From Patescibacteria group bacterium (GTDB taxonomy: Bacteria > Patescibacteriota > Microgenomatia > Daviesbacterales > UBA10151): a stretch of 14,818 bases of DNA. Each line of letters opens with the position of its first letter. Positions within the stretch are counted from its first letter, which is position 1. Under the pieces are notes generated by a model that saw only the letters and a program-made list of their open reading frames with translations, did not search any database and had not been told where the DNA came from. Below, one piece after another: positions 6,793 through 14,588 of this stretch. The position numbers and the translations under genes are program-made. The DNA is taken from contig JAHIVD010000063.1 of NCBI GenBank assembly GCA_018816815.1, forward strand, positions 1 through 14,818, written 5' to 3'.

Positions 6793-8715
6793 ATGATCAA
6801 AAAGATACAAAAAAACTGCACTGTTTATATAGTCCGCCACGGTCAGACAGATTGGAATGCTAAGGGAATAACCCAAGGACACAAAGATATTCCCTTAAAT
6901 TCCGAAGGTATAAAACAAGCAAAAGCTTTAAAGAATAATTTGAAGAAAATAAAATTTGATGCTGTATTTTCTTCAGATTTAATAAGAGCCAGGAAAACTG
7001 CAGAAATTATTACGTTGGAAAGAAAAATGGCTGTAGAGACAACCCGCCTTTTACGGGAGCGCCGCTACGGCAAATATGACGGCAAATCAGAACAGATGAT
7101 GAAAAAATTTTATGATAACTGGGAGCGCTTAAACAAAAAGGAAAGAGTTAAATACAAGCCTTGTCAGGGATATGAAACAGATGAAGAAATAGTTTCAAGA
7201 TTCATTACTTTCCTAAGAGAAGTTTCAGTTTCTTATCTTGAAAAAACAGTTTTGATTGTGTCACACGGAGGAATAATGCGGGCTTTGCTTAATCATTTAT
7301 CAGATGATACTTATTTAACAGGTGCTATTGGAAACGGGGGATATATTAAACTAAAGTCAGACGGTATTGATTTTTTCATAGATAAACTGATGGGAATTAG
7401 AAAAACCAATAAGGTGCTTATCTTCGGTTTAGGATTAAACCAGGGCGGGGTAGGTTCTGCCGCATTTTTTGCAAAACAAAGAGCAAAAGTTAAAGTAACA
7501 GATTTAAAGACTGAAGAAATTTTAAAACCTTCACTTAATCAGTTGCAAAAATACAAAAACATCTCCTACTTATTAGGAAAGCATAAATACGAAGATGTGG
7601 ATTGGGCTGATTTAATCATAAAAAACCCTGCTATAAAACCAGGCAATCCCTACATGGAATATGCTAAAAAACAAGGCAAACAAATTGAAACAGACATGGG
7701 CATTTTTTTACAATACGTAAAACCTTCCCAAATAATCGGCATCACCGGAACAAAAGGAAAATCCACCACTTCTTCGCTGATTTATGAAGTTTTAAAAGCC
7801 GCCGGCAAAAAGGTAGTTTTAGCAGGGAATATAGGTAAAAGTGTTCTTGATACAATTCCTTTTGTTAAACCTGATACCTTTGTTGTCCTGGAGATTTCTT
7901 CATTCCAACTAGAAGCATATGAAACACACAAGGTTTCTCCTAAATGGGCGGTTATAACTAATATCACCCCTGATCATCTTAACTACTACGAAACAATAGC
8001 GGATTATATCAAGTCTAAAAAAATTATAGGAAAATATCAAAATGAAGGCGACTGCCTTTTTTTAAAGAAAAACGATCCAGAAACTACTCAACCTGATTTC
8101 TTAAACGGACTAAAATCCAAAATCATTTACTGCTCTAAAGAGGATTTACCGACATCTTTCCATCCCAAACTTTTAGGAGAACATAATCTGGAAAATATTG
8201 CTGTAACTTTAGCTGTAGCAAAAACTTTCGGTGTAAATAACAAAAATGCGCTAAATATATTATCCAAATTCAAAGGCGTACCTTTTAGAATGGAGCTTGT
8301 GAAAAACTGGCATGGAGTTAAAATTTACAATGATACTACTGCCACCAGCCCTGTGGCAGGTACAAAAGCCATACAAACTTTTCCCGGATGCATATTAATT
8401 TGCGGAGGGATGAATAAAAAAATGGATTATAAAGATTATGCTGTGCTAATTTCAAAAACAGTTAAAAAAGTTTTCTTCTTAGAAGGTGATTCTTCAGATG
8501 AAATTAAAAAACACATCAATATTGATGGTAAAAATAGAAATCTGATTGCAGGAACTTACAATGATCTTAAAAAACTTCTTGCTGATGTAAAAGGAATCGC
8601 AGGACCCAAAGATATAGTTCTTTTTGCTCCCTCAGCAACTTCTTTTAATTTATTCCAGAATGAATTTGACAGGGGAAGAAAATTTAATCAAGCGGTTAAG
8701 GAAATTTTTATATGA
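6793..8715 (+). CDS. murD: Fusion of a histidine phosphatase (phosphoglycerate-mutase-like) to MurD ligase
   Basis: A 640-residue two-domain protein. Residues about 8-195 form a histidine-phosphatase domain: RHGQTDWN (R15, H16, the phospho-accepting His), SSDLIRARKTAE (R65), RERRYGKYDG and VSHGGIMRALL (H158). Residues about 200-640 form a complete MurD (UDP-MurNAc-L-Ala--D-Glu ligase): glycine-rich IFGLGLNQGGVGSA, P-loop GTKGKSTT (G319-T326), EISSFQLE, TNITPDH, NDTTATSP and FAPSATSF. There is no stop or Shine-Dalgarno at the junction, although an in-frame ATG (7390) precedes the MurD part. MurD acts in the cytoplasm with ATP; the substrate of the phosphatase part is unknown. The MurD part has near full family length (about 440). 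The TGA stop overlaps the ddl start (ATGA), so the two are probably co-translated. MurI, which makes its D-Glu, is divergent from the same promoter. Confidence 0.92.
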   Translation: MIKKIQKNCTVYIVRHGQTDWNAKGITQGHKDIPLNSEGIKQAKALKNNLKKIKFDAVFSSDLIRARKTAEIITLERKMAVETTRLLRERRYGKYDGKSEQMMKKFYDNWERLNKKERVKYKPCQGYETDEEIVSRFITFLREVSVSYLEKTVLIVSHGGIMRALLNHLSDDTYLTGAIGNGGYIKLKSDGIDFFIDKLMGIRKTNKVLIFGLGLNQGGVGSAAFFAKQRAKVKVTDLKTEEILKPSLNQLQKYKNISYLLGKHKYEDVDWADLIIKNPAIKPGNPYMEYAKKQGKQIETDMGIFLQYVKPSQIIGITGTKGKSTTSSLIYEVLKAAGKKVVLAGNIGKSVLDTIPFVKPDTFVVLEISSFQLEAYETHKVSPKWAVITNITPDHLNYYETIADYIKSKKIIGKYQNEGDCLFLKKNDPETTQPDFLNGLKSKIIYCSKEDLPTSFHPKLLGEHNLENIAVTLAVAKTFGVNNKNALNILSKFKGVPFRMELVKNWHGVKIYNDTTATSPVAGTKAIQTFPGCILICGGMNKKMDYKDYAVLISKTVKKVFFLEGDSSDEIKKHINIDGKNRNLIAGTYNDLKKLLADVKGIAGPKDIVLFAPSATSFNLFQNEFDRGRKFNQAVKEIFI

Positions 8716-9605
8716 GAATATTAATCATCACTGGCGGTACAACATCTGAAAGGCGGATTTCTTTAATGTCAGCAAAATGCGTTAAAAAAGGACTTAAAGA
8801 AAATAGTCACCGGGTTAAATTGTTTGACTTAAAAAAGGGGAGTATTTCCAAAAATTTGGTTGAAGATTTTGATGTAGTTTTTCCGGTCCTTCACGGAGAA
8901 GAAGGTGAAGGAGGAAATCTGCAAAAAAAACTGTCAACTTTCGGTATACCATTTATAGGAGGTGACCCAAAAGGATTTCAGCAAGGCTGGTATAAGATTT
9001 CTTTTAAGGAATTTTGTGACAAAGAACATATTTTAACCTCGCCTTGGAAAAAAATAAAAAGCAAAGACGATATTGTTGAATTTGGGTTTCCCTGTGTGTT
9101 AAAAAGTTCCAATGGGGGATCTTCAAAAGAAGTTGTTATATTAAAATCAGCAGAAAATCTTAAAAACAATCTATGCAGGGTGCTTTTAAAATCTGGCTTA
9201 CCGCTATTCGTAGAAAAATACTTACCAGGAATTGAAGTAACTGTAGCCATACTGAAAGACAAAGCTCTACCTGTTATAGAAATAATCCCGCCAAAGGAAG
9301 GCTGGTTTGATTACAAAAACAAATACTGGGGAAAAACCGATGAAATCCCTAATGCTCCATCCTTAACTGCTAAACTTAAAAAAATAGTTCAGGAAATAGC
9401 TCTTAGAATCCACAAAACTTTGAAACTCGGCCACTACTCAAGAATAGACTTTATAATTTCAGAAGACCAGCCTTATGTCCTAGAAGTAAACACAATTCCG
9501 GGACTAACAGCTTCTTCCCTTTTTCCTAAAGCAGCTGCAGCAGTTGGACTAACTTTCCCAAAATTATTAGATAAAATGGTTAAATCAGCATATGAGGATA
9601 AATAA
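8712..9605 (+). CDS. ddl: D-alanine--D-alanine ligase
   Basis: A 297-residue ATP-grasp ligase that joins two D-Ala for the end of the peptidoglycan stem peptide. Seen in order: TGGTTSERRISL (residues 7-18, with E13 at the family's conserved position), PVLHGEEGEGGNLQ with GIPFIGG, the ATP-binding loop KSSNGGSSKEV, FVEKYLPGIEVTVAIL, the SRIDFII metal site, and EVNTIPGLTASSLFP near the C-terminus. Length is normal for short Ddl enzymes. The start overlaps the murD stop by 4 bases, and AAGGA about 9 bases upstream can serve as ribosome binding site. The end overlaps def by 14 bases, so murD, ddl and def form one operon. No vancomycin-resistance ligase hallmark was recognised. Confidence 0.94.
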   Translation: MRILIITGGTTSERRISLMSAKCVKKGLKENSHRVKLFDLKKGSISKNLVEDFDVVFPVLHGEEGEGGNLQKKLSTFGIPFIGGDPKGFQQGWYKISFKEFCDKEHILTSPWKKIKSKDDIVEFGFPCVLKSSNGGSSKEVVILKSAENLKNNLCRVLLKSGLPLFVEKYLPGIEVTVAILKDKALPVIEIIPPKEGWFDYKNKYWGKTDEIPNAPSLTAKLKKIVQEIALRIHKTLKLGHYSRIDFIISEDQPYVLEVNTIPGLTASSLFPKAAAAVGLTFPKLLDKMVKSAYEDK

Positions 9606-10383
9606 GTTTGATACTAACGCATTAAATCAGCTTAGTGTTAGTGCATTAAAATTCCTAAAACCAGATGATCCCGGTTTAAGAAAAATTGCTAAAAAGATTC
9701 CCCAAGATCAGATCAACTCACTAGGTACCATACAAATAATTGAAACCATGTTAGGGATTGCCCGCAAGGAGCAAAAGAGCCAAGACAAACCTATCATGGT
9801 CGGCTTGGCTGCGCCGCAAATTGGAATTTTAAAAAGAATAATTTTGGTAGATATAGAAGCTGATGGAAAAAGTCTACCTCGCCGACTAAGTGTCAAAAAA
9901 AATCAAAGTAAAAATAAAGCAGGAAAAGTTAGAAATCTAAGAATTTCTTTACCGAAAAAGGATATACCTTTAAAAGGATTAAAGGTATATATTAATCCGG
10001 AAATTGTTTGGCAATCTAAAAAAGAAGGGGAGTGGTACGAGGGTTGTTATTCAACCGGACGAATTTGTGGAATAGTCTCCCGTCCCATTGCTGTAAAGAT
10101 AAAAGCTATTGTCTTAAAAAACCCAAGCGTTAAATCGCTTCCTTCTCACGATGCAAACACAACCTCCGGCAACACGCAACCGATATGGAGTATTGTTGAA
10201 GAAAAACATACAGGTTATACAGCTAGGATTTTTCAGCATGAAGTTGACCATTTAAACGGAAAGCTGTTTATAGATCATATTAAAGATCAAAATAATCTGC
10301 ATTGGGTCAAAGAATCTGAATTTCCCCTTTATAAACAATGTTGGAAAAACTGGCCTAAAAAACATCCTTTACCCCTTGCTTAA
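9592..10383 (+). CDS. def: Peptide deformylase, enlarged form
   Basis: Removes the formyl group from the initiator methionine of new proteins, using a metal ion. The three family motifs are present: GLAAPQIG (71-78), EGCYS (E150, C152; usually EGCLS) and HEVDH (H216, E217, H220), followed by NGKLFIDHI. At 263 residues it is well above the usual 150-200. The extra length lies in two places: a Lys/Arg-rich insert between the VDIEADG strand (about 84-90) and KGLKVYINPE, and a Ser/Thr/Asn-rich insert (about 178-207) before TARIFQHE. The ATG at 9592 lies inside the end of ddl and has no Shine-Dalgarno sequence, so translation probably depends on ddl. Def is not a wall enzyme; its place in the operon may only reflect genome packing. 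Confidence 0.9.
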   Translation: MRINKFDTNALNQLSVSALKFLKPDDPGLRKIAKKIPQDQINSLGTIQIIETMLGIARKEQKSQDKPIMVGLAAPQIGILKRIILVDIEADGKSLPRRLSVKKNQSKNKAGKVRNLRISLPKKDIPLKGLKVYINPEIVWQSKKEGEWYEGCYSTGRICGIVSRPIAVKIKAIVLKNPSVKSLPSHDANTTSGNTQPIWSIVEEKHTGYTARIFQHEVDHLNGKLFIDHIKDQNNLHWVKESEFPLYKQCWKNWPKKHPLPLA

Positions 10384-10411
10384 GAAGGATCAAAAAAGGT
10401 ATAATTTTCCT
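10376..10411 (+). promoter_or_regulatory. gyrA promoter (consensus -10 box)
   Basis: TTGCTT (10376-10381), an 18-base spacer and a perfect TATAAT (10400-10405) predict a start near 10412. The -35 lies over the def stop codon. This is the best-formed promoter in the window, giving gyrA its own transcription apart from the murD-ddl-def operon. Confidence 0.7.
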
Positions 10412-10431
10412 AGGGTCTAAACCCTTTTTTT
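10412..10431 (+). terminator. Terminator-like hairpin at the predicted 5' end of the gyrA mRNA
   Basis: AGGGT (10412-10416), loop CTAA, ACCCT (10421-10425), followed by a run of T to 10431. It starts 29 bases after the def stop, so it could end the murD-ddl-def transcript. It also begins at the predicted start of the gyrA mRNA, leaving a leader of about 33 bases, and no Shine-Dalgarno sequence precedes the gyrA ATG. The five-base-pair stem is short; its function is inferred. Confidence 0.5.
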
Positions 10432-10444
10432 GTGTCCCAAACCA

Positions 10445-13400
10445 ATGAGTAATATAGGCAAAGTACAACCGGCTCCGATTATTGAAGAAATGCAAAAATC
10501 CTATTTGGACTATGCCATGTCTGTTATTGTTTCAAGGGCCCTGCCTGACGTCCGTGACGGGCTTAAACCAGTACAGAGAAGGATCATTTATGCCATGTTC
10601 CAACAAGGCATACATCATACAAACAGATTCCAAAAATCAGCAGCTGTGGTCGGTGAAGTATTGAAAAACTTCCACCCGCACGGCGATAGCCCTGTTTATG
10701 AAGCCATGGTCAGAATGGCCCAAAACTTTTCCATGAGATATATGTTAGTTGACGGCCAGGGAAACTTCGGTTCAATTGACGGTGATTCGCCGGCTGCAAT
10801 GAGATACTGTATTACAGGAGAAACCTTAGTAATAACTGAAAAAGGACTCCAACCTATTAAGAATATCTCTTTAAATCAAACAGAGGATTTAAAAATATCT
10901 ATACTTTCTAAAGATCGCACTATAAACACCACCTCAAAATGGTTTGATAGCGGTAAACATCCTACTATCAAAGTAACAACCAACCAAGGCTTCACTATTC
11001 AGGGTTCTCACAACCATCCTCTTTTGATATGGGCAAAAAATCCCCTTACTGGTAAACCAGAGTATAAATGGAAGTTACTTAGTCAAATCAAAACAGGGGA
11101 CACAGCAGTAATTGACCGCACTTCTGATCTTTTGTGGCCCAAAAAAGCAGTTTCACTGGAAACGCTGAGACCTGCTGATCCAGGACGCAAAAAAGTTATG
11201 ATACTCCCAAAAACCCTTACTAAAGATTTGGCCTTTATCCTGGGTAGTCTGCTTGCCGAGGGTTATATAGGAAGAAACAAAATTGAATTCTGCAACAGTG
11301 ACGAGGTGTGGATTAATAAATTCAAAAAAGCCTGGAAAAGAGTTTTCCCTAACTGCCGTATTCACAAATTTAAAAAACAGCCAAGTTCTTACGGAAAAAA
11401 GCCCTATTTTAGATTAGAGGTTCACTATTTATATATAATAGAGTTTTTAAGGAATCTAGGCCTTAACAATGTTTTAGCTGCAGGAAAAACTATTCCTCAT
11501 ATTATATTGCAATCGCCTAAACAAGCCGTGGCAAGTTTTTTGCAGGCGTATTTCGAAGGAGATGGAAGCATCAGCAGCAGTAAGAAAATGATTGAGCTTT
11601 CTGCTATCTCAGTAAGTGAAAAATTAATCAGTCAACTACAAATTCTGCTGCTGAGATTTGGAATTGCTTCAACAAAACGCTTTGATTTTTGCAGAGGAAC
11701 ACATAAATTATATATCCGGAGTCTTAAAAACTACAAGTTATTCCAAAAAGAAATTGGATTTTTATCCAAGCGTAAAAAAGAAAAATTGCAAAGTGTTTTA
11801 TCTTATCTTCATAAAGACTCTTCACTTTTTGACTTTGTCCCTTTTTTGAGAGAATACGTGCTTAATCAGTTAGACACTAACTTGTCTTACAATAAACGTA
11901 AGTTTTCTACAAAACATAATTTTGATCGCTATTCTAACTTAGCTTCTAATTATTCACAAATAGTACCAACAATAATTCCCACCCTGAAACTTGATACTCA
12001 AAGACTGTTTGAACATTTATTATCAAATAATTATCTTTTTGATTCCATAATTAAAATAGAAGATGGAGGAATACAAAAAGTTTATTCTCTTAAGGTTGAG
12101 AGCAAATGTCATTCATTCATAGGAAATGGCTTTATCAACCATAATACTGAAGCCAGACTTTCAGCTATTTCAGAAGAATTACTCCAGGACATTAATAAAA
12201 ACACTGTTACGTTTATAGACAACTACTCCGGTACTGCCCGGGAACCAATACTTTTACCTTCAGTCATACCAAATATACTACTAAATGGTGCCTCCGGTAT
12301 TGCTGTTGGTATGGCTACTCAAATCCCGCCTCATAATTTAGAGGAGATTTGCGATGCATTAGTTTATGTGATAGAACATCCACTAAAGAAATCTGCTGCT
12401 GACAAACTGCCAACTGTTGCCAAGTCAGAATTAGCTGACGCAAAAGCAGAAGAGGAAAAACTAAAAACAGAAACAGAGGATGTTTTCCAGTCCACTGCCA
12501 CAGTTGAAGATCTTATACAATTTATTAAGGGTCCTGATTTTCCAACAGGGGCTTCTATTTATGATCAAAGTGAAATATTAGCAGCTTATGCTACTGGTAA
12601 GGGCCGGATCGTAATGAGAGCCAAAGCTGAAATTGACGAAAATACAGCAGGAAAAATGCAAATTATAGTCTCGGAGTTACCATACCAGGTTAATAAAGCT
12701 ACCTTAATTGCCAGGATTGCTGATTTGGTAAAAGATAAGAAAATAGAAGGCATTGCAGATTTGCGGGATGAATCAGACCGTAAACAAATGGTTAGAATTG
12801 TATTTGATTTAAAAAGAGACGCCAAACCTCAATCAATCTTAAACCGTCTTTATAAAAATACTGCCATGCAGTCGGTTTTTAATGCCAACCTGGTTGCTCT
12901 TTCAAACGGAGTTCCACATCTTCTGACATTAAAGAGGATTTTGGAAGAATTCATCAACCACAGACAAGTGGTTATTAGAAAACGCTCTGAATTCGAACTT
13001 GCTGAAGCTAGAGCAAGGGAACATATTCTAGAAGGCTTAAAAATTGCTGTTGATAATATTGATGCAGTTATAAAAACTATTAAAAAAAGTGCTGATGCAA
13101 ATTCTGCAAAACAGAATTTAATAACCCAATTTAAGTTAACAGAGCTCCAGGCTTTGGCTATTTTAGATATGCAGCTTCGGAGATTAGCTGCGCTGGAACG
13201 TCAAAAAATTGAGGATGAACTAAAAATGATCCAGGAAACAATTGCCTATTTAACGGATTTACTGAGTCATCCGGAAAAAGTTTTAAAAGTCATCAAGGAC
13301 GAACTCGTAAGAATAAAAACAAAATACGGAAACGGCAGACGAACCCGTGTTTATAAACAAAAAGTCGGAGAATTTTCCGAAGAAGATTTGGTACCAAATA

Positions 13401-14341
13401 AAACGACTATTATTACTATCACTAAAGGTGGTTATATCAAACGCCAAGCTCCGATGTCTTTTAGGACACAACAGCGGGGTGGCAGGGGAGTTATGGGAAT
13501 TTCTACCAAAGAAACAGATGCAGTTTCCCATATTTTCTATACCCAAACACATGACAGCATTTTATTCTTTACTGATAAAGGAAGAGTTTTCCAAATCAAG
13601 GTTTGGGAAATTCCGGAAACACAACGCGCAGCTAAGGGTCAGGCTATTGTTAATTTAATTAATATTGAACAAGGAGAAAAAGTTACAGCTGTTTTAACTA
13701 CCAGGCAAAAAGGTGAAAGCGCCAAATATTTCTTTATGTGTACTAAAGGTGGAACAGTTAAAAAAACCTCTTTGGAAGAGTATGCAAATATCCGCAAAAA
13801 TGGTTTGGTAGCAATCAGATTAGATTCAACTGATGAACTAGGATGGGTAATCCCAACCTCAGGCAAGGATGATGCTATTATTGTTTCAAAAAAAGGTAAG
13901 TCAATCCGTTTTTCCGAAACCCAAGTAAAACCAACACACCGGGCCACCTCCGGAGTAAGAGGAATTAGATTGATCGATAATGACGAAGTAGTCTCCTTAA
14001 ATCTAGTCCAAAACGAAAATAATGATGAACTTTTAGTAATTATGGAAAACGGTTTAGGTAAGAAAACTCTAATTTCCGCTTGGAACAGACAGAGCAGGGG
14101 AGGACAAGGAGTTAAAGCTGCGCAAGTAACTGCCAAAACCGGATCAATTGTTACAGCCGAAGCTATTGATAAAAAAATGGATACTTTGGTATTAACCTCC
14201 TCAAAAGGACAGCTTATAAAAATGAAGCTGGCAGAGGTGCCGACTCTGCAGCGCCAAACCCAAGGAGTAATCTTGATGAGGGTCAGAAAAGGGGAAAAAG
14301 TAGCAGCAGCTACAGTTGTTTGTTCTAAAGAAAAAACATAG
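10445..14341 (+). CDS. gyrA: DNA gyrase subunit A precursor containing a LAGLIDADG intein
   Basis: A 1298-residue precursor from the ATG at 10445: 852 residues of GyrA plus a 446-residue intein at 122-567. GyrA cleaves and rejoins DNA through a tyrosine and wraps DNA with its C-terminal beta-pinwheel. Seen: YLDYAMSVIVSRALPDVRDG, NFHPHGDSPVYEAMVRMAQ, catalytic Y121 in AMRY followed after the intein by TEARL, IPPHNLEEICDA, KGPDFPTG, and a GyrA-box QQRGGRG (1009-1015) marking gyrase rather than ParC. A charged insert of about 39 residues (nt 12386-12502) sits between IEHPL and VEDLIQFIKGPDFP. A TTG at 10430 is in frame but inside the T-run; the ATG gives a normal N-terminus. Drug-resistance positions resemble wild type by eye (GDSPVYE). 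It has its own promoter and is not in the murD operon. Confidence 0.96.
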   Translation: MSNIGKVQPAPIIEEMQKSYLDYAMSVIVSRALPDVRDGLKPVQRRIIYAMFQQGIHHTNRFQKSAAVVGEVLKNFHPHGDSPVYEAMVRMAQNFSMRYMLVDGQGNFGSIDGDSPAAMRYCITGETLVITEKGLQPIKNISLNQTEDLKISILSKDRTINTTSKWFDSGKHPTIKVTTNQGFTIQGSHNHPLLIWAKNPLTGKPEYKWKLLSQIKTGDTAVIDRTSDLLWPKKAVSLETLRPADPGRKKVMILPKTLTKDLAFILGSLLAEGYIGRNKIEFCNSDEVWINKFKKAWKRVFPNCRIHKFKKQPSSYGKKPYFRLEVHYLYIIEFLRNLGLNNVLAAGKTIPHIILQSPKQAVASFLQAYFEGDGSISSSKKMIELSAISVSEKLISQLQILLLRFGIASTKRFDFCRGTHKLYIRSLKNYKLFQKEIGFLSKRKKEKLQSVLSYLHKDSSLFDFVPFLREYVLNQLDTNLSYNKRKFSTKHNFDRYSNLASNYSQIVPTIIPTLKLDTQRLFEHLLSNNYLFDSIIKIEDGGIQKVYSLKVESKCHSFIGNGFINHNTEARLSAISEELLQDINKNTVTFIDNYSGTAREPILLPSVIPNILLNGASGIAVGMATQIPPHNLEEICDALVYVIEHPLKKSAADKLPTVAKSELADAKAEEEKLKTETEDVFQSTATVEDLIQFIKGPDFPTGASIYDQSEILAAYATGKGRIVMRAKAEIDENTAGKMQIIVSELPYQVNKATLIARIADLVKDKKIEGIADLRDESDRKQMVRIVFDLKRDAKPQSILNRLYKNTAMQSVFNANLVALSNGVPHLLTLKRILEEFINHRQVVIRKRSEFELAEARAREHILEGLKIAVDNIDAVIKTIKKSADANSAKQNLITQFKLTELQALAILDMQLRRLAALERQKIEDELKMIQETIAYLTDLLSHPEKVLKVIKDELVRIKTKYGNGRRTRVYKQKVGEFSEEDLVPNKTTIITITKGGYIKRQAPMSFRTQQRGGRGVMGISTKETDAVSHIFYTQTHDSILFFTDKGRVFQIKVWEIPETQRAAKGQAIVNLINIEQGEKVTAVLTTRQKGESAKYFFMCTKGGTVKKTSLEEYANIRKNGLVAIRLDSTDELGWVIPTSGKDDAIIVSKKGKSIRFSETQVKPTHRATSGVRGIRLIDNDEVVSLNLVQNENNDELLVIMENGLGKKTLISAWNRQSRGGQGVKAAQVTAKTGSIVTAEAIDKKMDTLVLTSSKGQLIKMKLAEVPTLQRQTQGVILMRVRKGEKVAAATVVCSKEKT
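10808..12145 (+). mobile_element. GyrA intein with LAGLIDADG homing endonuclease (446 residues)
   Basis: It is inserted directly after the catalytic tyrosine (AMRY|C ... HN|TEARL), the same site as the mycobacterial GyrA inteins. Splicing blocks: C122 in CITGETLV, block B GSHNHPLL (S188, H189, N190, H191), block F VYSLKVESKCHSF, and terminal GFINHN (H566, N567) with Thr as +1 nucleophile. Block B has Ser where most inteins have Thr (TxxH). The endonuclease has both LAGLIDADG-type helices: FILGSLLAEGYIG (acidic residue E272) and FLQAYFEGDGSIS (D373); both metal-binding acids are kept, so homing activity is plausible. Each helix motif is followed by a sequence typical of this fold (NKIEFCNSD; KMIELSAISVSE). 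Activity is predicted from motifs, not shown. Confidence 0.95.
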
Positions 14342-14356
14342 AATAATATTTAAGAT

Positions 14357-14378
14357 TATAGTATTTTAGGATTTAAAA
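14357..14378 (+). promoter_or_regulatory. Candidate promoter and ribosome binding site for the small membrane protein gene
   Basis: TATAGT at 14357-14362 is a -10-like box, with a predicted start near 14369. AGGA at 14368-14371 lies 7 bases before the ATG at 14379, one of the few plausible Shine-Dalgarno sequences here. The two overlap, so probably only one is used: either an upstream transcript (read-through from gyrA) with AGGA, or a short-leader message. Confidence 0.35.
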
Positions 14379-14588
14379 ATGGACAAAGAAAAATTTATCT
14401 CAACTTTAAGTATAGCTTATTTTATGATCGGTTTTGTTTTCACTATTGCTTTTGCTATATATTACCGCTGGCCGCTTCTATCTTTCTTATCGCCAGGATT
14501 TTTTAGTGTTATTTTAACCTGGCCACTGCAGATAATCGGTTTTACAGGAGACCTATGGATTTACGGCCTAGCTGGTAAACCTATTTAA
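14379..14588 (+). CDS. Small membrane protein of unknown function
   Basis: A 69-residue protein with no family I recognise. It has a short charged start (MDKEKF), a hydrophobic helix at about residues 8-28 (ending AIYYRW), then a second hydrophobic stretch at about 33-62 with conserved-looking SPGFFSVILTWPLQIIGF and a GDLW turn. This pattern predicts a two-pass inner-membrane protein. It lies 37 bases after gyrA on the same strand, with AGGA 7 bases before its ATG. Its last 21 bases overlap the end of the minus-strand gene. Its coding status rests on the ribosome binding site and the membrane-protein composition, so it is less certain than its neighbours. Confidence 0.6.
   Translation: MDKEKFISTLSIAYFMIGFVFTIAFAIYYRWPLLSFLSPGFFSVILTWPLQIIGFTGDLWIYGLAGKPI

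Noticed and set aside
6772..6882. 37-residue N-terminal extension of MurI
   Set aside because: It would run through the start of the divergent phosphatase gene and matches nothing in MurI. The MKTSPIGIFDSGIGG start at 6771 is canonical.
7390..8715. Independent MurD start at the in-frame ATG 7390
   Set aside because: There is no Shine-Dalgarno sequence, no -10 box and no stop before it, so the fused product is the simplest reading. An internal start remains possible.
8713..8715. TGA read as glycine (recoded genetic code)
   Set aside because: TGA ends murD exactly where ddl starts in an ATGA overlap, and the MurD family length is complete there.
10430..10444. TTG start for gyrA five codons upstream
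   Set aside because: It lies in the T-run after the hairpin and adds MCPKP, which is not GyrA-like; the ATG at 10445 gives the usual N-terminus.
13639..14136. 165-codon open frame antisense to gyrA
   Set aside because: It lies wholly opposite the GyrA pinwheel domain, has no ribosome binding site or recognisable motif, and is explained by the codon pattern of gyrA.
10445..14341. ParC (topoisomerase IV) instead of GyrA
   Set aside because: A GyrA-box (QQRGGRG) and a full pinwheel domain are present.
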